Source: CBDUQN01 sp965369375
GTDB lineage: Bacteria; Krumholzibacteriota; Krumholzibacteriia; Krumholzibacteriales; Krumholzibacteriaceae
Direction: 5' to 3'
DNA: 29,797 nt
Assembly: GCA_965369375.1 (NCBI GenBank)
Contig: CBDUQN010000035.1
Location: 1-29,797 of the forward strand
Shown here: positions 8,641 to 16,079 of the stretch, in pieces
How positions within the stretch are numbered: position 1 is the first letter of the stretch
Layout of the letters: the number at the start of each line of letters is the position of its first letter
Position numbers and translations under genes: made by a program
Notes under the pieces: generated by a model
Database searches by the model: none
Seen by the model: only the letters and a program-made list of their open reading frames with translations
Told to the model about the DNA's origin: nothing

Positions 8641-10044
8641 TCAGTATTCGTTTTGATCAAGAGATGCGGTCACGCGTTCGAGCTCGGCGTATCTTACCAG
8701 ATACGTGTATTGCGCCATAATATGATTGATCTCCGATCTGGTCAGCGTTGTCCGGGCATCGAGAAACTCGACCTGAGGCGACATTCCCTCCTCGTATTTC
8801 CTGCGTACGATCCTGAACGACTTCCGGGCGCTTATCACCTGATCTCTCGACGATGCGATGGCCAGCTTGGCAACAACGACGTTGTCGTATGCCTCCTGAA
8901 CTTCGAGCTTGATCTGCTGCTGAACCTCGTCCAGCCGCGTCTCGAGTTCCTTTCGTTCGATGACGGCCTGATCGCGCTTCGACTTTTTCTGAAAACCGTC
9001 GAAGAGGTTCCAGTCGAGAAGGAACGAACCCATCCAAAAGTCATCATCTCCGCTGAAACGGTAATCTTCGCCCCAGAATCCGTAATCGAACACGAAGTTC
9101 ACCGAGGGGAGGAACCTCGAGCTTGCAAGCTTGATATTATTCGCCGCCGCGCTTATCCCGCTCTCCAGTTGCTCGAGCTCCTCGCGTCGTTCGAGGGCCA
9201 TACGCTCCGCCATTGCACGATCCATCCGGTTCTCTTCGAAGCTCAACTCTTCCGATGGATCTATTGCGGAATCGCGCGGCCGGTTGAGCAGGAAGTTGAA
9301 GTACGATATTGCGAGTCTCCTGTCCTTTTCCGCCTCGGCCTGTCCCTGCTCGATCTTGCTGATCTCCGCCTTTGCCCTGAATACAACGTCCTGCGTCGCC
9401 TTGCCCGTCCCGAAAAGCGCCTCGCTGATCCGAAGATTTTCCGTGACCAACTCCATCGTCTCCTCGAGGAGCTCCACCACTCGAATCATTTTCAAATAGT
9501 TGTAATACGCTGATTTGATATCGGCAATGAGCTTTCTCCGGTAAATATTCTTCCCGGCCTCCTGGATTCTGCTCAGATCGGACTTTATCTTGTAGTTGTA
9601 GTAGATCACAGGCTCGAACAGCGGCTGGACGACTCGTATCTTCGTCTCCTGTTCCTCTTCGAGAAGAAACGGTATCGTTTCGTTCTCGAGCGCCGGGAAC
9701 GGCCTGGGTTCTTGTCCCTGACCGACGTAGAGTTCGTTGAGAGCTTGATAGACGGGATTCATCAGGTCTCCGATGGGGATCTCGAAATATCGCCCGCCGC
9801 CCGCCCTCGTATAACGCGCGGCGATACTTATCGACGGCATATACAATCCCCGTGCTTCACTGAGAACCTCGAGACTCTTCTCGAGTGAGAATTCCCGCTG
9901 CTTGAGCGCGAGATTGTTTGCCAACCCTTCCCGGATGTAGCGATCGAGCACCGGCTCCTGTGAAAAGAGCATTGAGGGTAAGAGTAAAACCGTTATGGCC
10001 GCAATTATTCGCAATGCGCATTCTCCCCTCTGACGACGAATCAC
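8641..10044 (-). CDS. TolC-family outer-membrane efflux channel
   Basis: The protein has up to 467 residues, with an N-terminal signal segment (LRIIAAITVLLLPSMLFSQ) and two repeats of long amphipathic coiled-coil helices with short beta strands, the OEP/TolC plan. Characteristic pieces are VLDRYIREGLANNLALKQRE near the mature start and the second-repeat stretch YDNVVVAKLAIASSRDQVISA. The GTG at 10044 overlaps the tetR stop (GTGA), which suggests translational coupling. A TTG at 10014, with AGGGGAG eight bases upstream, gives a tidier signal peptide and may be the true start. It is the channel partner of the adaptor and pump encoded downstream. Confidence 0.92.
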   Translation of the reverse strand: MIRRQRGECALRIIAAITVLLLPSMLFSQEPVLDRYIREGLANNLALKQREFSLEKSLEVLSEARGLYMPSISIAARYTRAGGGRYFEIPIGDLMNPVYQALNELYVGQGQEPRPFPALENETIPFLLEEEQETKIRVVQPLFEPVIYYNYKIKSDLSRIQEAGKNIYRRKLIADIKSAYYNYLKMIRVVELLEETMELVTENLRISEALFGTGKATQDVVFRAKAEISKIEQGQAEAEKDRRLAISYFNFLLNRPRDSAIDPSEELSFEENRMDRAMAERMALERREELEQLESGISAAANNIKLASSRFLPSVNFVFDYGFWGEDYRFSGDDDFWMGSFLLDWNLFDGFQKKSKRDQAVIERKELETRLDEVQQQIKLEVQEAYDNVVVAKLAIASSRDQVISARKSFRIVRRKYEEGMSPQVEFLDARTTLTRSEINHIMAQYTYLVRYAELERVTASLDQNEY

Positions 10045-10646
10045 TCCGCCTGAAGCATCAAGAAGGCTAGATTGAAGTAGTACGAGATGATATCATCCGG
10101 AGAGACGCTGTACGTTTCCCTGATCGCTTCACATTTCTTCAGCGATGTCTGCAGTACCCCCGTTGTCTGTCCCCAGAGAATGATCGCGGTTTTCACCGGA
10201 TCGAGTTCCCGCTTGATACTTCCGTCTTTTATTCCCCGCTGTAATGCCTCGATGAGAATCTCCAGCGGATTTTGTTCGGTAAAGGAATCGCTCCGTGCGG
10301 TCTCGTAGTACAGCAGGGCCTTGAAATAGTCGGGATGCTCATGATTGAAGGCGGTATAGGCATCCCCGATGGCCCTTACCTGATCAATGCCCCGCTCGCG
10401 GCCGGCTGCCGCCGTCTCGAACATTTCGCGAAGAATCACGAGACCCCGCAAGACGATTGCGTGATAGAGATCTTCCTTGCCGTCGAAATAGAGATAGAGT
10501 GTCCCTTTGCTCAGCTCGGCGGTCTCGGCGACATCGTCCATCGTCGCGTTATCGTATCCCTTGGAGAAGAAGACCCGCTCCGCCGCATCGACTATCTCTT
10601 TGCGGCGCCGTTCCTTTTCTCTCCGTCTTCTCTCAGCGGTACCCAT
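10041..10646 (-). CDS. TetR/AcrR-family transcriptional regulator
   Basis: This 201-residue protein has a classic TetR N-terminal helix-turn-helix: IVDAAERVFFSKGYDNATMDDVAETAELSKGTLYLYF spans about residues 18-54, preceded by a very basic arm. The C-terminal half is an all-helical ligand-binding and dimerisation domain. It is the first gene of the efflux operon and probably represses its own promoter. A 13-bp palindrome lies 50 bp upstream of its ATG and just beyond the -10 box. The ATG at 10646 has GGGAGG eight bases upstream. The inducer is unknown, presumably a substrate of the pump. Confidence 0.96.
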   Translation of the reverse strand: MGTAERRRREKERRRKEIVDAAERVFFSKGYDNATMDDVAETAELSKGTLYLYFDGKEDLYHAIVLRGLVILREMFETAAAGRERGIDQVRAIGDAYTAFNHEHPDYFKALLYYETARSDSFTEQNPLEILIEALQRGIKDGSIKRELDPVKTAIILWGQTTGVLQTSLKKCEAIRETYSVSPDDIISYYFNLAFLMLQAE

Positions 10647-10696
10647 GCCGGCCGCCTCCCGGACGATCCATCTTTAATACAACACATTACATTTAA

Positions 10697-10709
10697 TGAC
10701 TGTTAGTCA
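10697..10709. promoter_or_regulatory. Palindromic operator, probable TetR-family site
   Basis: TGACT-GTT-AGTCA is a perfect 5-bp-arm palindrome between the predicted -10 box and the tetR start, close to the expected transcription start. Its place and TGAC/GTCA character fit an autoregulatory site for the adjacent TetR-family protein. Nothing else in the gap shows comparable symmetry. Confidence 0.55.
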
Positions 10710-10722
10710 GAATATATACTCC

Positions 10723-10751
10723 AGTATAATCATTCGCCGCACCCAACGCAA
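10723..10751 (-). promoter_or_regulatory. Promoter of the tetR-tolC-MFP-RND operon
   Basis: On the minus strand TTGCGT (10751-10746) and TATACT (10728-10723, 5 of 6) are 17 bp apart. The -35 box is weak. Transcription would start near 10716 and run into the palindromic operator, so a bound repressor would block it. The rest of the 10647-10850 gap holds only an AT-rich patch and a run of nine G at 10831-10839. Confidence 0.5.
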
Positions 10752-10850
10752 TTAATTTTTTACTTATTGAAACACAACGAGTTACGCTTTAGCGCAGATT
10801 GCGTTGTGGGAGCGGCGGGCGGTCACCGAGGGGGGGGGTGGATGCTGAGT

Positions 10851-12119
10851 TCACACTCTCACCGGAAGATATGCAGCCGCTTCGGGGATAATGCATACAT
10901 CCTCGTCAGCAATTCCATCGAGAAGCTCTCCACTGCGGCGGAGCTCCCACGGCTCGAATCCGAAGCGGACCGTCTCGTCATCATCCATCATCGATTTCAG
11001 AAGTATCGTATGCTTCCCGGTGAGTTCATGCAGTGACAGCGCAGCCTGCCCATTGATCGTGTAACGGTCGGCGACGGCGGCGGGAACAGAGTCCCTCCCG
11101 TTCCTGAAAGCGTCGACGAGAGATTCCGAACCGATCCCTTCCGGGCACGCCGCGGCTATCATCATGATGCCGCCGTCCGCGAGGGCGTACGACGCATGAC
11201 GTATGGCCTTGTGGCTCTGAAGGAGATTCATGTCCTTCGGATAACCACCGGGTGAGACGATAGCCGCACGGTACGGGCGCTCGATAGGCAGACTGAAGCG
11301 ATCGATCAATAATTCGCACCCGGCCCGATGCGAGAGATCGAGATCACCTGCATTGATATGCACGATCTTCCCCGCGTCGTCGGCAATCGAGTTTATCGCG
11401 AATACCGGAACGGGCAGCAGGCGCGCGCCTTCGAGCATATCGTCGTGCACCGGATTTCCATCGATGTTTCCCGGACGGCATCCCTCGGAGAGCCCGTCAC
11501 GCGGATCGTGTTTGAGAGAAAGCCTGTGATTGGCCTTGATTGTTCGTTCACCGGCGATTCCCGGCAGGATGAGTTTCCTCGCGCCGCCGAAACCGGCAAA
11601 ATAATGGAACGACAGCGAGCCGAGCACGATGGCGAAACTCGACTCTGTAACACGCTTGTTGAAAAGGCATGGCGTGCCGGCGCTCGTTGTGCCGACAGAG
11701 ACAAGCGATCTCTCGTCCCGCGCATCATGCTCGAAAGTCCTCCAGCGTGATACCACTTCCCGGCCGAGATGAGTTTCGATCTCCTCTCTGCATTGCCCGC
11801 GATGCATCCCCAATGCGAGAGCTATCTGAACACGGTCCGGCGTGGCGCCGAGCTCTTCGAGACACGAGAGAAGAGCGGGCAGAAGCATTCCCGTAGCGGC
11901 GCTGCGCGTAATATCCGAAACGAGTATCGATATCGTGCCCTTGGGGGGGACGAGACTCCTGAGAGCGGGAGAACCGATCGGCAGTTCGATGGCTCTATGG
12001 AGCTCTTCCATCGTATCCGGCGCCGGCCCCGAAAGGTTCCCGCGCAAAATCTTGATGTCATCATGCGATCCGAGGTCGAGCTCGAGTGAATCTTTATGGA
12101 ACGCGAGGCTGATTCTCAA
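10851..12119 (-). CDS. larA: LarA-type nickel-dependent 2-hydroxyacid racemase/epimerase
   Basis: This 422-residue protein matches LarA in length and key residues. SDITRSA (about 68-74) holds the Asp/Arg pair, GMHRGQ the first nickel-site histidine (about 106), and FHYFAGFGGARKLILPG the second histidine (about 172) and, ten residues later, the lysine (about 182) that carries the nickel-pincer nucleotide. The Lactobacillus enzyme has H108, H174 and K184. LarA interconverts D- and L-lactate; many relatives act on other 2-hydroxyacids, so the substrate is open. No larB, larC, larE or nickel transporter is in the window. The second of two tandem TTG codons (12119) was chosen because GGAGG lies five bases upstream; 12122 is the alternative. 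It follows arcC after a 100-bp gap. Confidence 0.88.
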   Translation of the reverse strand: MRISLAFHKDSLELDLGSHDDIKILRGNLSGPAPDTMEELHRAIELPIGSPALRSLVPPKGTISILVSDITRSAATGMLLPALLSCLEELGATPDRVQIALALGMHRGQCREEIETHLGREVVSRWRTFEHDARDERSLVSVGTTSAGTPCLFNKRVTESSFAIVLGSLSFHYFAGFGGARKLILPGIAGERTIKANHRLSLKHDPRDGLSEGCRPGNIDGNPVHDDMLEGARLLPVPVFAINSIADDAGKIVHINAGDLDLSHRAGCELLIDRFSLPIERPYRAAIVSPGGYPKDMNLLQSHKAIRHASYALADGGIMMIAAACPEGIGSESLVDAFRNGRDSVPAAVADRYTINGQAALSLHELTGKHTILLKSMMDDDETVRFGFEPWELRRSGELLDGIADEDVCIIPEAAAYLPVRV

Positions 12120-12156
12120 CAAAACCTCCAGGCGACAAGCAGAGAGCCTATTGCAA

Positions 12157-12177
12157 GCGGATTATACCCCCATCCGC
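12157..12177 (-). promoter_or_regulatory. Possible larA promoter -10 within a small inverted repeat
   Basis: A perfect TATAAT reads on the minus strand at 12166-12161. It lies inside GCGGAT (12157-12162) and ATCCGC (12172-12177), a 6-bp inverted repeat with a 9-nt spacer. No convincing -35 box is present at the right distance. The overlap of the symmetry with the -10 box would suit regulator binding, or the repeat could be a weak terminator of the carbamate kinase gene. Confidence 0.35.
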
Positions 12178-12219
12178 ACCACAATGCATTATTACTATTT
12201 GTATGAAATGAAATATCCG

Positions 12220-13164
12220 TCAGCTGTGCAGAATATGGGTACCCGCGCTTCCCTCGCACGCTTCGAGAAGCTTGACCGCATGGGAAATAATCACCTCTAC
12301 CCCACCACCCTTGAGAAAATCGATCGCCGCTTGGATCTTCGGCCCCATGCTTCCGGCTGGGAAATGCCCTTCGAGGTGGAGGGCCTCGATCTCTTCGAGC
12401 GTCACCCGTCTGAGGGCCGATTGATCCGGTTCCCCGAAATTGACATAGACCTCCTCGACATCAGTGAGGATGATCAGTCTCTCGGCGCCTGCATTCTTTG
12501 CGAGAACCGCCGCCGCCTGATCCTTGTCGATAACGGCCTCTACACCCACCAATCCATGATCGCCCTCTATGACCGGTATGCCCCCACCCCCAACCGCAAT
12601 AACCACGACACCGACCTCGAGAAGCCTCGTGATCACATCCGCCTCGACTATGGAGAGCGGTTTTGGGCTCGGCACAACCCGTCGGTACCCGCGCTCGGCG
12701 TCATTTATCATCCTCCACCCCTTCTCACGTTCGAGCGCTATCGCCTTCTCCTTCGAATAGAAGGGACCGATCGGTTTCGTCGGCTCTGAAAAGGCCTTAT
12801 CGTTCTTCGATACGATCACCTGCGATACGAGCGATACGACGGATTTCTCGATCCCCCTCGCCTCCAGCTCGTTTCTCAGGGCCTGCTGTACCATGTACCC
12901 GATCCCGCCCTGAGAATCGGCGCCACACACATCGAGCGGCATCGGAGGAATGCGATCCTTGACTTCTTCGTTCCGCTCCATGATGTTACCGACTATCGGA
13001 CCGTTGCCATGCGTAAGGATTACATTTCGGCCGGAAGCGATAAGCGCGGCGACATGTTTCATCGAAGTCGACGCGAGGTCGCGCTGCTCTTCAATCGTGC
13101 CCTTTCCGCCCGCGGGGATTATTGCGTGTCCCCCGAGCGCCACTACATCGATGCCGCTTTTCAA
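12220..13164 (-). CDS. arcC: Carbamate kinase
   Basis: This 314-residue amino-acid-kinase-fold enzyme normally uses carbamoyl phosphate and ADP to make ATP, CO2 and ammonia. Family motifs are in order: VVALGGHAI at the N-terminus, THGNGPIVGN, SQGGIGYMVQQAL, PTKPIGPF, YRRVVPSPKP, GGGGIPV, DKDQAA and GSMGPK near the C-terminus. The first motif has H where most relatives have N (GGNA). The frame is open to a TTG at 13206, but that codon is inside a terminator stem-loop. The TTG at 13164, five bases after GGAGG, gives the usual family N-terminus. No arginine deiminase or ornithine carbamoyltransferase gene is adjacent, so its source of carbamoyl phosphate is not evident. Confidence 0.92.
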   Translation of the reverse strand: MKSGIDVVALGGHAIIPAGGKGTIEEQRDLASTSMKHVAALIASGRNVILTHGNGPIVGNIMERNEEVKDRIPPMPLDVCGADSQGGIGYMVQQALRNELEARGIEKSVVSLVSQVIVSKNDKAFSEPTKPIGPFYSKEKAIALEREKGWRMINDAERGYRRVVPSPKPLSIVEADVITRLLEVGVVVIAVGGGGIPVIEGDHGLVGVEAVIDKDQAAAVLAKNAGAERLIILTDVEEVYVNFGEPDQSALRRVTLEEIEALHLEGHFPAGSMGPKIQAAIDFLKGGGVEVIISHAVKLLEACEGSAGTHILHS

Positions 13165-13174
13165 GAATGCCTCC

Positions 13175-13223
13175 GAAAAATAGGTCCCCTCTTGAACGTC
13201 TGACAACCTTCAAAAGGGGACCT
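13175..13223 (-). terminator. Intrinsic terminator between the aminotransferase and carbamate kinase genes
   Basis: The strands 13223-13209 and 13196-13182 form a 14-of-15-bp stem (AGGTCCCCT core plus TTGAA) with a 12-nt loop. It is followed on the minus strand by ATTTTT. It begins about 16 nt after the aminotransferase stop and ends a few bases before the GGAGG of arcC. It should stop or attenuate transcription into arcC, so arcC expression may depend on read-through or a leader-controlled switch. Confidence 0.75.
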
Positions 13224-13238
13224 GAATGTGTAATATGT

Positions 13239-14390
13239 CTACAGGACCTCCCGGATCCTTTCGAGAGCCTTTTTTAGGTTCTCTTGCGAATTCGCATAGG
13301 AGAATCTCAGATATCCTTCTCCATACTCACCGAAACTCGTTCCGCTCAGGCCCGCAACCCCGCCCTTGTCGAGAAGATGCTCTTCGAGCTGCTTCGATTT
13401 TCTCCCCGTCTCGGTGATATTCGGAAATACGTAGAACGAACCCTTCGGTCGCAGACATTTGAATCCCGGGATCGCATTGAGGCCGTCCACGATGAGATCG
13501 CGCCTCGTCTTGAACTCCGCCATCATCTTCAACGATTCATCCTGAGGACCCGTCAATGCTTCGATACCCGCCATCTGCGTAAAGCTCGAAGTGCACGAGT
13601 TGCTGTTCGTTTGCAGCTTGGCAATCTGCTCCGCAAGGGGCGGGGGCATGACCCCGTATCCGAGTCTCCATCCCGTCATGGCGTATGTCTTGGAATGTCC
13701 CTCGAGGAGGATCGTTCTGTCCTTGATTTCAGGATAATCGTAAATGCTTACATGCCTCCCCTCGTATACCATTTTGCTGTAAACCTCATCACTCAGTATC
13801 CACGTGTCGTGCCTGGCGGCGAGCTCGGCTATACCCTTCATATCGTCCGGCGTCAGCACGCCGCCGGTGGGATTCTGAGGCGAGTTGATGATGATGAGCT
13901 TCGTCTTTTCGTTGACGAGCTCACGCATCTCGTCGAGATCGAACGAGAACGCCTTGTCCTCCCGGAGCGGAATCGCAACGGGCTTGGCGCCGACAAAGTT
14001 AATGACCGACTCGTATATGGGAAATCCAGGATTCGGATAGATAACCTCGTCACCCTGGTCAACGAGCGCGAGGATCGAGAAAAAGAGGATCGGCTTTGCG
14101 CCCGGTGTGATCACAATATTCTCAGGTAGAACCTCGACTCCACGATCCTTGGTTATGAATTCGGCGAATACCTTCCGGGCCTCAGGCAGCCCGGCGGAAG
14201 GTCCGTAGTGCGTAAAGCCGCTCTTCAATGCAGAAACGGCTGCATCGATGATATTGGCCGGCGTGTCGAAATCCGGCTCTCCGATCTCGAGATGGATGAT
14301 CTCCCTGCCCTCCGCTTCCATTGCCTTTGCGCGTGCCAGCACTTCAAAGGCGGTTTCGGTCCCGAGTCTCTTCATTCTTTCCGAAAGCAT
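13239..14390 (-). CDS. Class I PLP-dependent aminotransferase (aspartate aminotransferase-like)
   Basis: This 383-residue fold-type I aminotransferase shows IHLEIGEPDFDTP near residues 32-44, the cofactor-contacting NSPQNPTGG (Asn about 173), DEVYSKMVY (Asp about 201, Tyr about 204), and the PLP lysine in GHSKTYAMTGWRLGYG (Lys about 234). The substrate-carboxylate arginine is probably in YLRFSYANS near the C-terminus. The enzyme transfers an amino group from an amino acid, often aspartate, to 2-oxoglutarate; the exact substrate cannot be read from sequence. The ATG has GGGGAGGA five bases upstream and a promoter about 70 bp upstream. It is the first gene of the group with arcC and larA, separated from arcC by a terminator. 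Confidence 0.93.
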   Translation of the reverse strand: MLSERMKRLGTETAFEVLARAKAMEAEGREIIHLEIGEPDFDTPANIIDAAVSALKSGFTHYGPSAGLPEARKVFAEFITKDRGVEVLPENIVITPGAKPILFFSILALVDQGDEVIYPNPGFPIYESVINFVGAKPVAIPLREDKAFSFDLDEMRELVNEKTKLIIINSPQNPTGGVLTPDDMKGIAELAARHDTWILSDEVYSKMVYEGRHVSIYDYPEIKDRTILLEGHSKTYAMTGWRLGYGVMPPPLAEQIAKLQTNSNSCTSSFTQMAGIEALTGPQDESLKMMAEFKTRRDLIVDGLNAIPGFKCLRPKGSFYVFPNITETGRKSKQLEEHLLDKGGVAGLSGTSFGEYGEGYLRFSYANSQENLKKALERIREVL

Positions 14391-14460
14391 TGTTCCTCCC
14401 CGTTAGCGATAATCCGGCATCTTTATGAATCGAGCATCTCTTAAAATTTGAGCAATATCT

Positions 14461-14489
14461 ATATTAGGATGATGAGGGAGATTTGTCAA
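14461..14489 (-). promoter_or_regulatory. Promoter of the aminotransferase gene
   Basis: A perfect TTGACA (14489-14484) and TAATAT (14466-14461) on the minus strand are 17 bp apart. Transcription would start near 14454, giving a leader of about 64 nt. The -35 box lies just beyond the 3' end of the preceding gene (stop at 14507), so the transcriptional unit changes here. Confidence 0.65.
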
Positions 14490-14506
14490 TACAGAAAGGT
14501 GGCGTG

Positions 14507-16036
14507 TTATTTCCCGAATGTCGAGAGGTACCGCTGAATCTCGCGACGCACATAGTCGCGGATCCCCGAACCCTTGTTCGCGAGGCGGGTCAGCGTCATC
14601 TTGTCGACATACCTGACGTGAATGAATTTCCGGAGCGACGTAAGCGGCACCTTGCCGGGATTCTTGATCAGATTCAGCGGCACTTCCTTGTTTGCGAATC
14701 CCGTGTAGAGTTCCCGCCTGTTTGAGATTATCCCCAGCACCCGCGATGACCTGCAACGCTGCGATATTACAGCGACAACGCCCGGCTTGCCCGTTGCCTT
14801 GGGATTGTCGAGCAATTTCACGAGAAAGCTGTCGTTATCGATATAGATGAGGGCGAGCGATTTATAGCTCATTCCTGCGTCCTTGCCGACCTCCGCCCAG
14901 TCGACCTCCCTGGGCAGATCCTTGTAGTCTACGAAATGCGCGGACTGGATCCTTCTCAGGTCCATCGTGAGAATCCTGCCGTCTATACTGAATCCGGTGA
15001 AATCGAGCAAGATCCTCAGTTTGCTGCCGGGAGGCACCATCATATCGAGCTTCTGCCGCCCCGCGTGCTTCAAGAATAGATGCAGGCAACTCAGGTTGTC
15101 GGACTTTCGGATCCGCATCGCGGGATGCGTTGTTAATGCTTTCAGAACGGCGGTTCCCGTCTTGTACTGCGTGTAGGGATGAGTCTTGGCTGTCTGGGTA
15201 TCGAAAAGCTCGGCTATCAGCGCCCCGAGCTCCGTCGTCTTGAGCTCCTCGAGAATCTCGTTCCAGCGTTTCCCGAGCTTGCGGCGAATGACGAGCGTTG
15301 TCTCGCCGGTCCGCTGCCGTGCCTCCTCCACCGCCCGTATTTTCCATTTCGTTTCTTCGCTGAGCGAGCTGAGAAAAATAATCGCGCCCGTGTGAAGCTC
15401 GATATCGAGCCTGGAAACGATGGTTTTTATGCGGAGATCGAGGGCCTCGAGCTCCACCTTCGCCCGTTCGAGAACCGCGGCGTCCCAGCGGCGGTCGGGA
15501 TCGGCGAACGCCAGCCGCACCCCCTCGTTCCAGCCGAGCCACAGCTCCTCCTGCGGCCTATCGGAATTCGGTAACGGATGAGAGATAGAGAGCAAAACGA
15601 CCTTTTTCTTGAACCAATCCTCGGACTCCATGAGCTCTTTGTTCGCCGCTTCTTTTTCATAAATCCTTGTCATCATTCGCTTTACATGGCGAAAATCGGC
15701 GAGTTCCTCAATGAGGATCTCTATCGGCGGCACGGCGAGCAGCAGCGCATACATGAGTTTGAGCCCCTCCGGCTCCGCCGAAGCAGCGAGCGCCGCGATC
15801 CTTATTACCTCGGTGTCGGGCTCCCTCGACATGGAGAGATACTCCGAGAGATTGTCGGCAATATCGTAGATACTGTCTCCGCCGGCCAGTTTGATAATGG
15901 TGGATTTTGTTTCACCTGCGGGTGCGAGTTTTGCCAGTTCGTCGCCATATCGGGAGAACGGCAGATCGAGCGGCAGCGGCAGTACCTTCCTGCCCGCGGT
16001 CTTATCATCGTATGTCAGAGTCTGCATCTTTGCCAT
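14507..16036 (-). CDS. Uncharacterised cytosolic protein, 509 residues
   Basis: I do not recognise this family. The protein has no signal peptide or membrane segment. The first third is mostly helical, with leucine-rich stretches around residues 70-125. A charged helical middle (about 180-280) holds many Lys, Arg and Glu residues. The C-terminal third looks like alternating beta and helix and has lysine- and arginine-rich segments (VAVISQRCRSSRVLGIISNRR near residue 430). The basic tail might bind nucleic acid, but no motif proves that. Candidate starts are TTG 16039, ATG 16036 and ATG 16027; none has a good Shine-Dalgarno sequence. It begins 43 bp after the helix-hairpin-helix barrel gene, so it may be the last gene of that operon. 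Confidence 0.8.
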   Translation of the reverse strand: MAKMQTLTYDDKTAGRKVLPLPLDLPFSRYGDELAKLAPAGETKSTIIKLAGGDSIYDIADNLSEYLSMSREPDTEVIRIAALAASAEPEGLKLMYALLLAVPPIEILIEELADFRHVKRMMTRIYEKEAANKELMESEDWFKKKVVLLSISHPLPNSDRPQEELWLGWNEGVRLAFADPDRRWDAAVLERAKVELEALDLRIKTIVSRLDIELHTGAIIFLSSLSEETKWKIRAVEEARQRTGETTLVIRRKLGKRWNEILEELKTTELGALIAELFDTQTAKTHPYTQYKTGTAVLKALTTHPAMRIRKSDNLSCLHLFLKHAGRQKLDMMVPPGSKLRILLDFTGFSIDGRILTMDLRRIQSAHFVDYKDLPREVDWAEVGKDAGMSYKSLALIYIDNDSFLVKLLDNPKATGKPGVVAVISQRCRSSRVLGIISNRRELYTGFANKEVPLNLIKNPGKVPLTSLRKFIHVRYVDKMTLTRLANKGSGIRDYVRREIQRYLSTFGK

Positions 16037-16079
16037 CAAATGATCTTATAGCAGGAATAGTTCCAATCTCCTTGCTATT

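Noticed and set aside
8401..9513. Plus-strand open frame of 370 codons
   Set aside because: It is antisense to the end of the adaptor gene and to the TolC-family gene, both well supported. No promoter, ribosome-binding site or family motif was found.
10831..10839. Run of nine G
   Set aside because: It could be a slippage tract, but it is intergenic, beyond the 3' end of larA, and would not change any protein. It is also a common site of sequencing error.
16040..16079. Imperfect hairpin (ATAGCA-A-GGA / TCC-TGCTAT) before the 509-residue gene
   Set aside because: The stem is short with a bulge and no T-tract follows. It is not convincing as a terminator or regulatory element.
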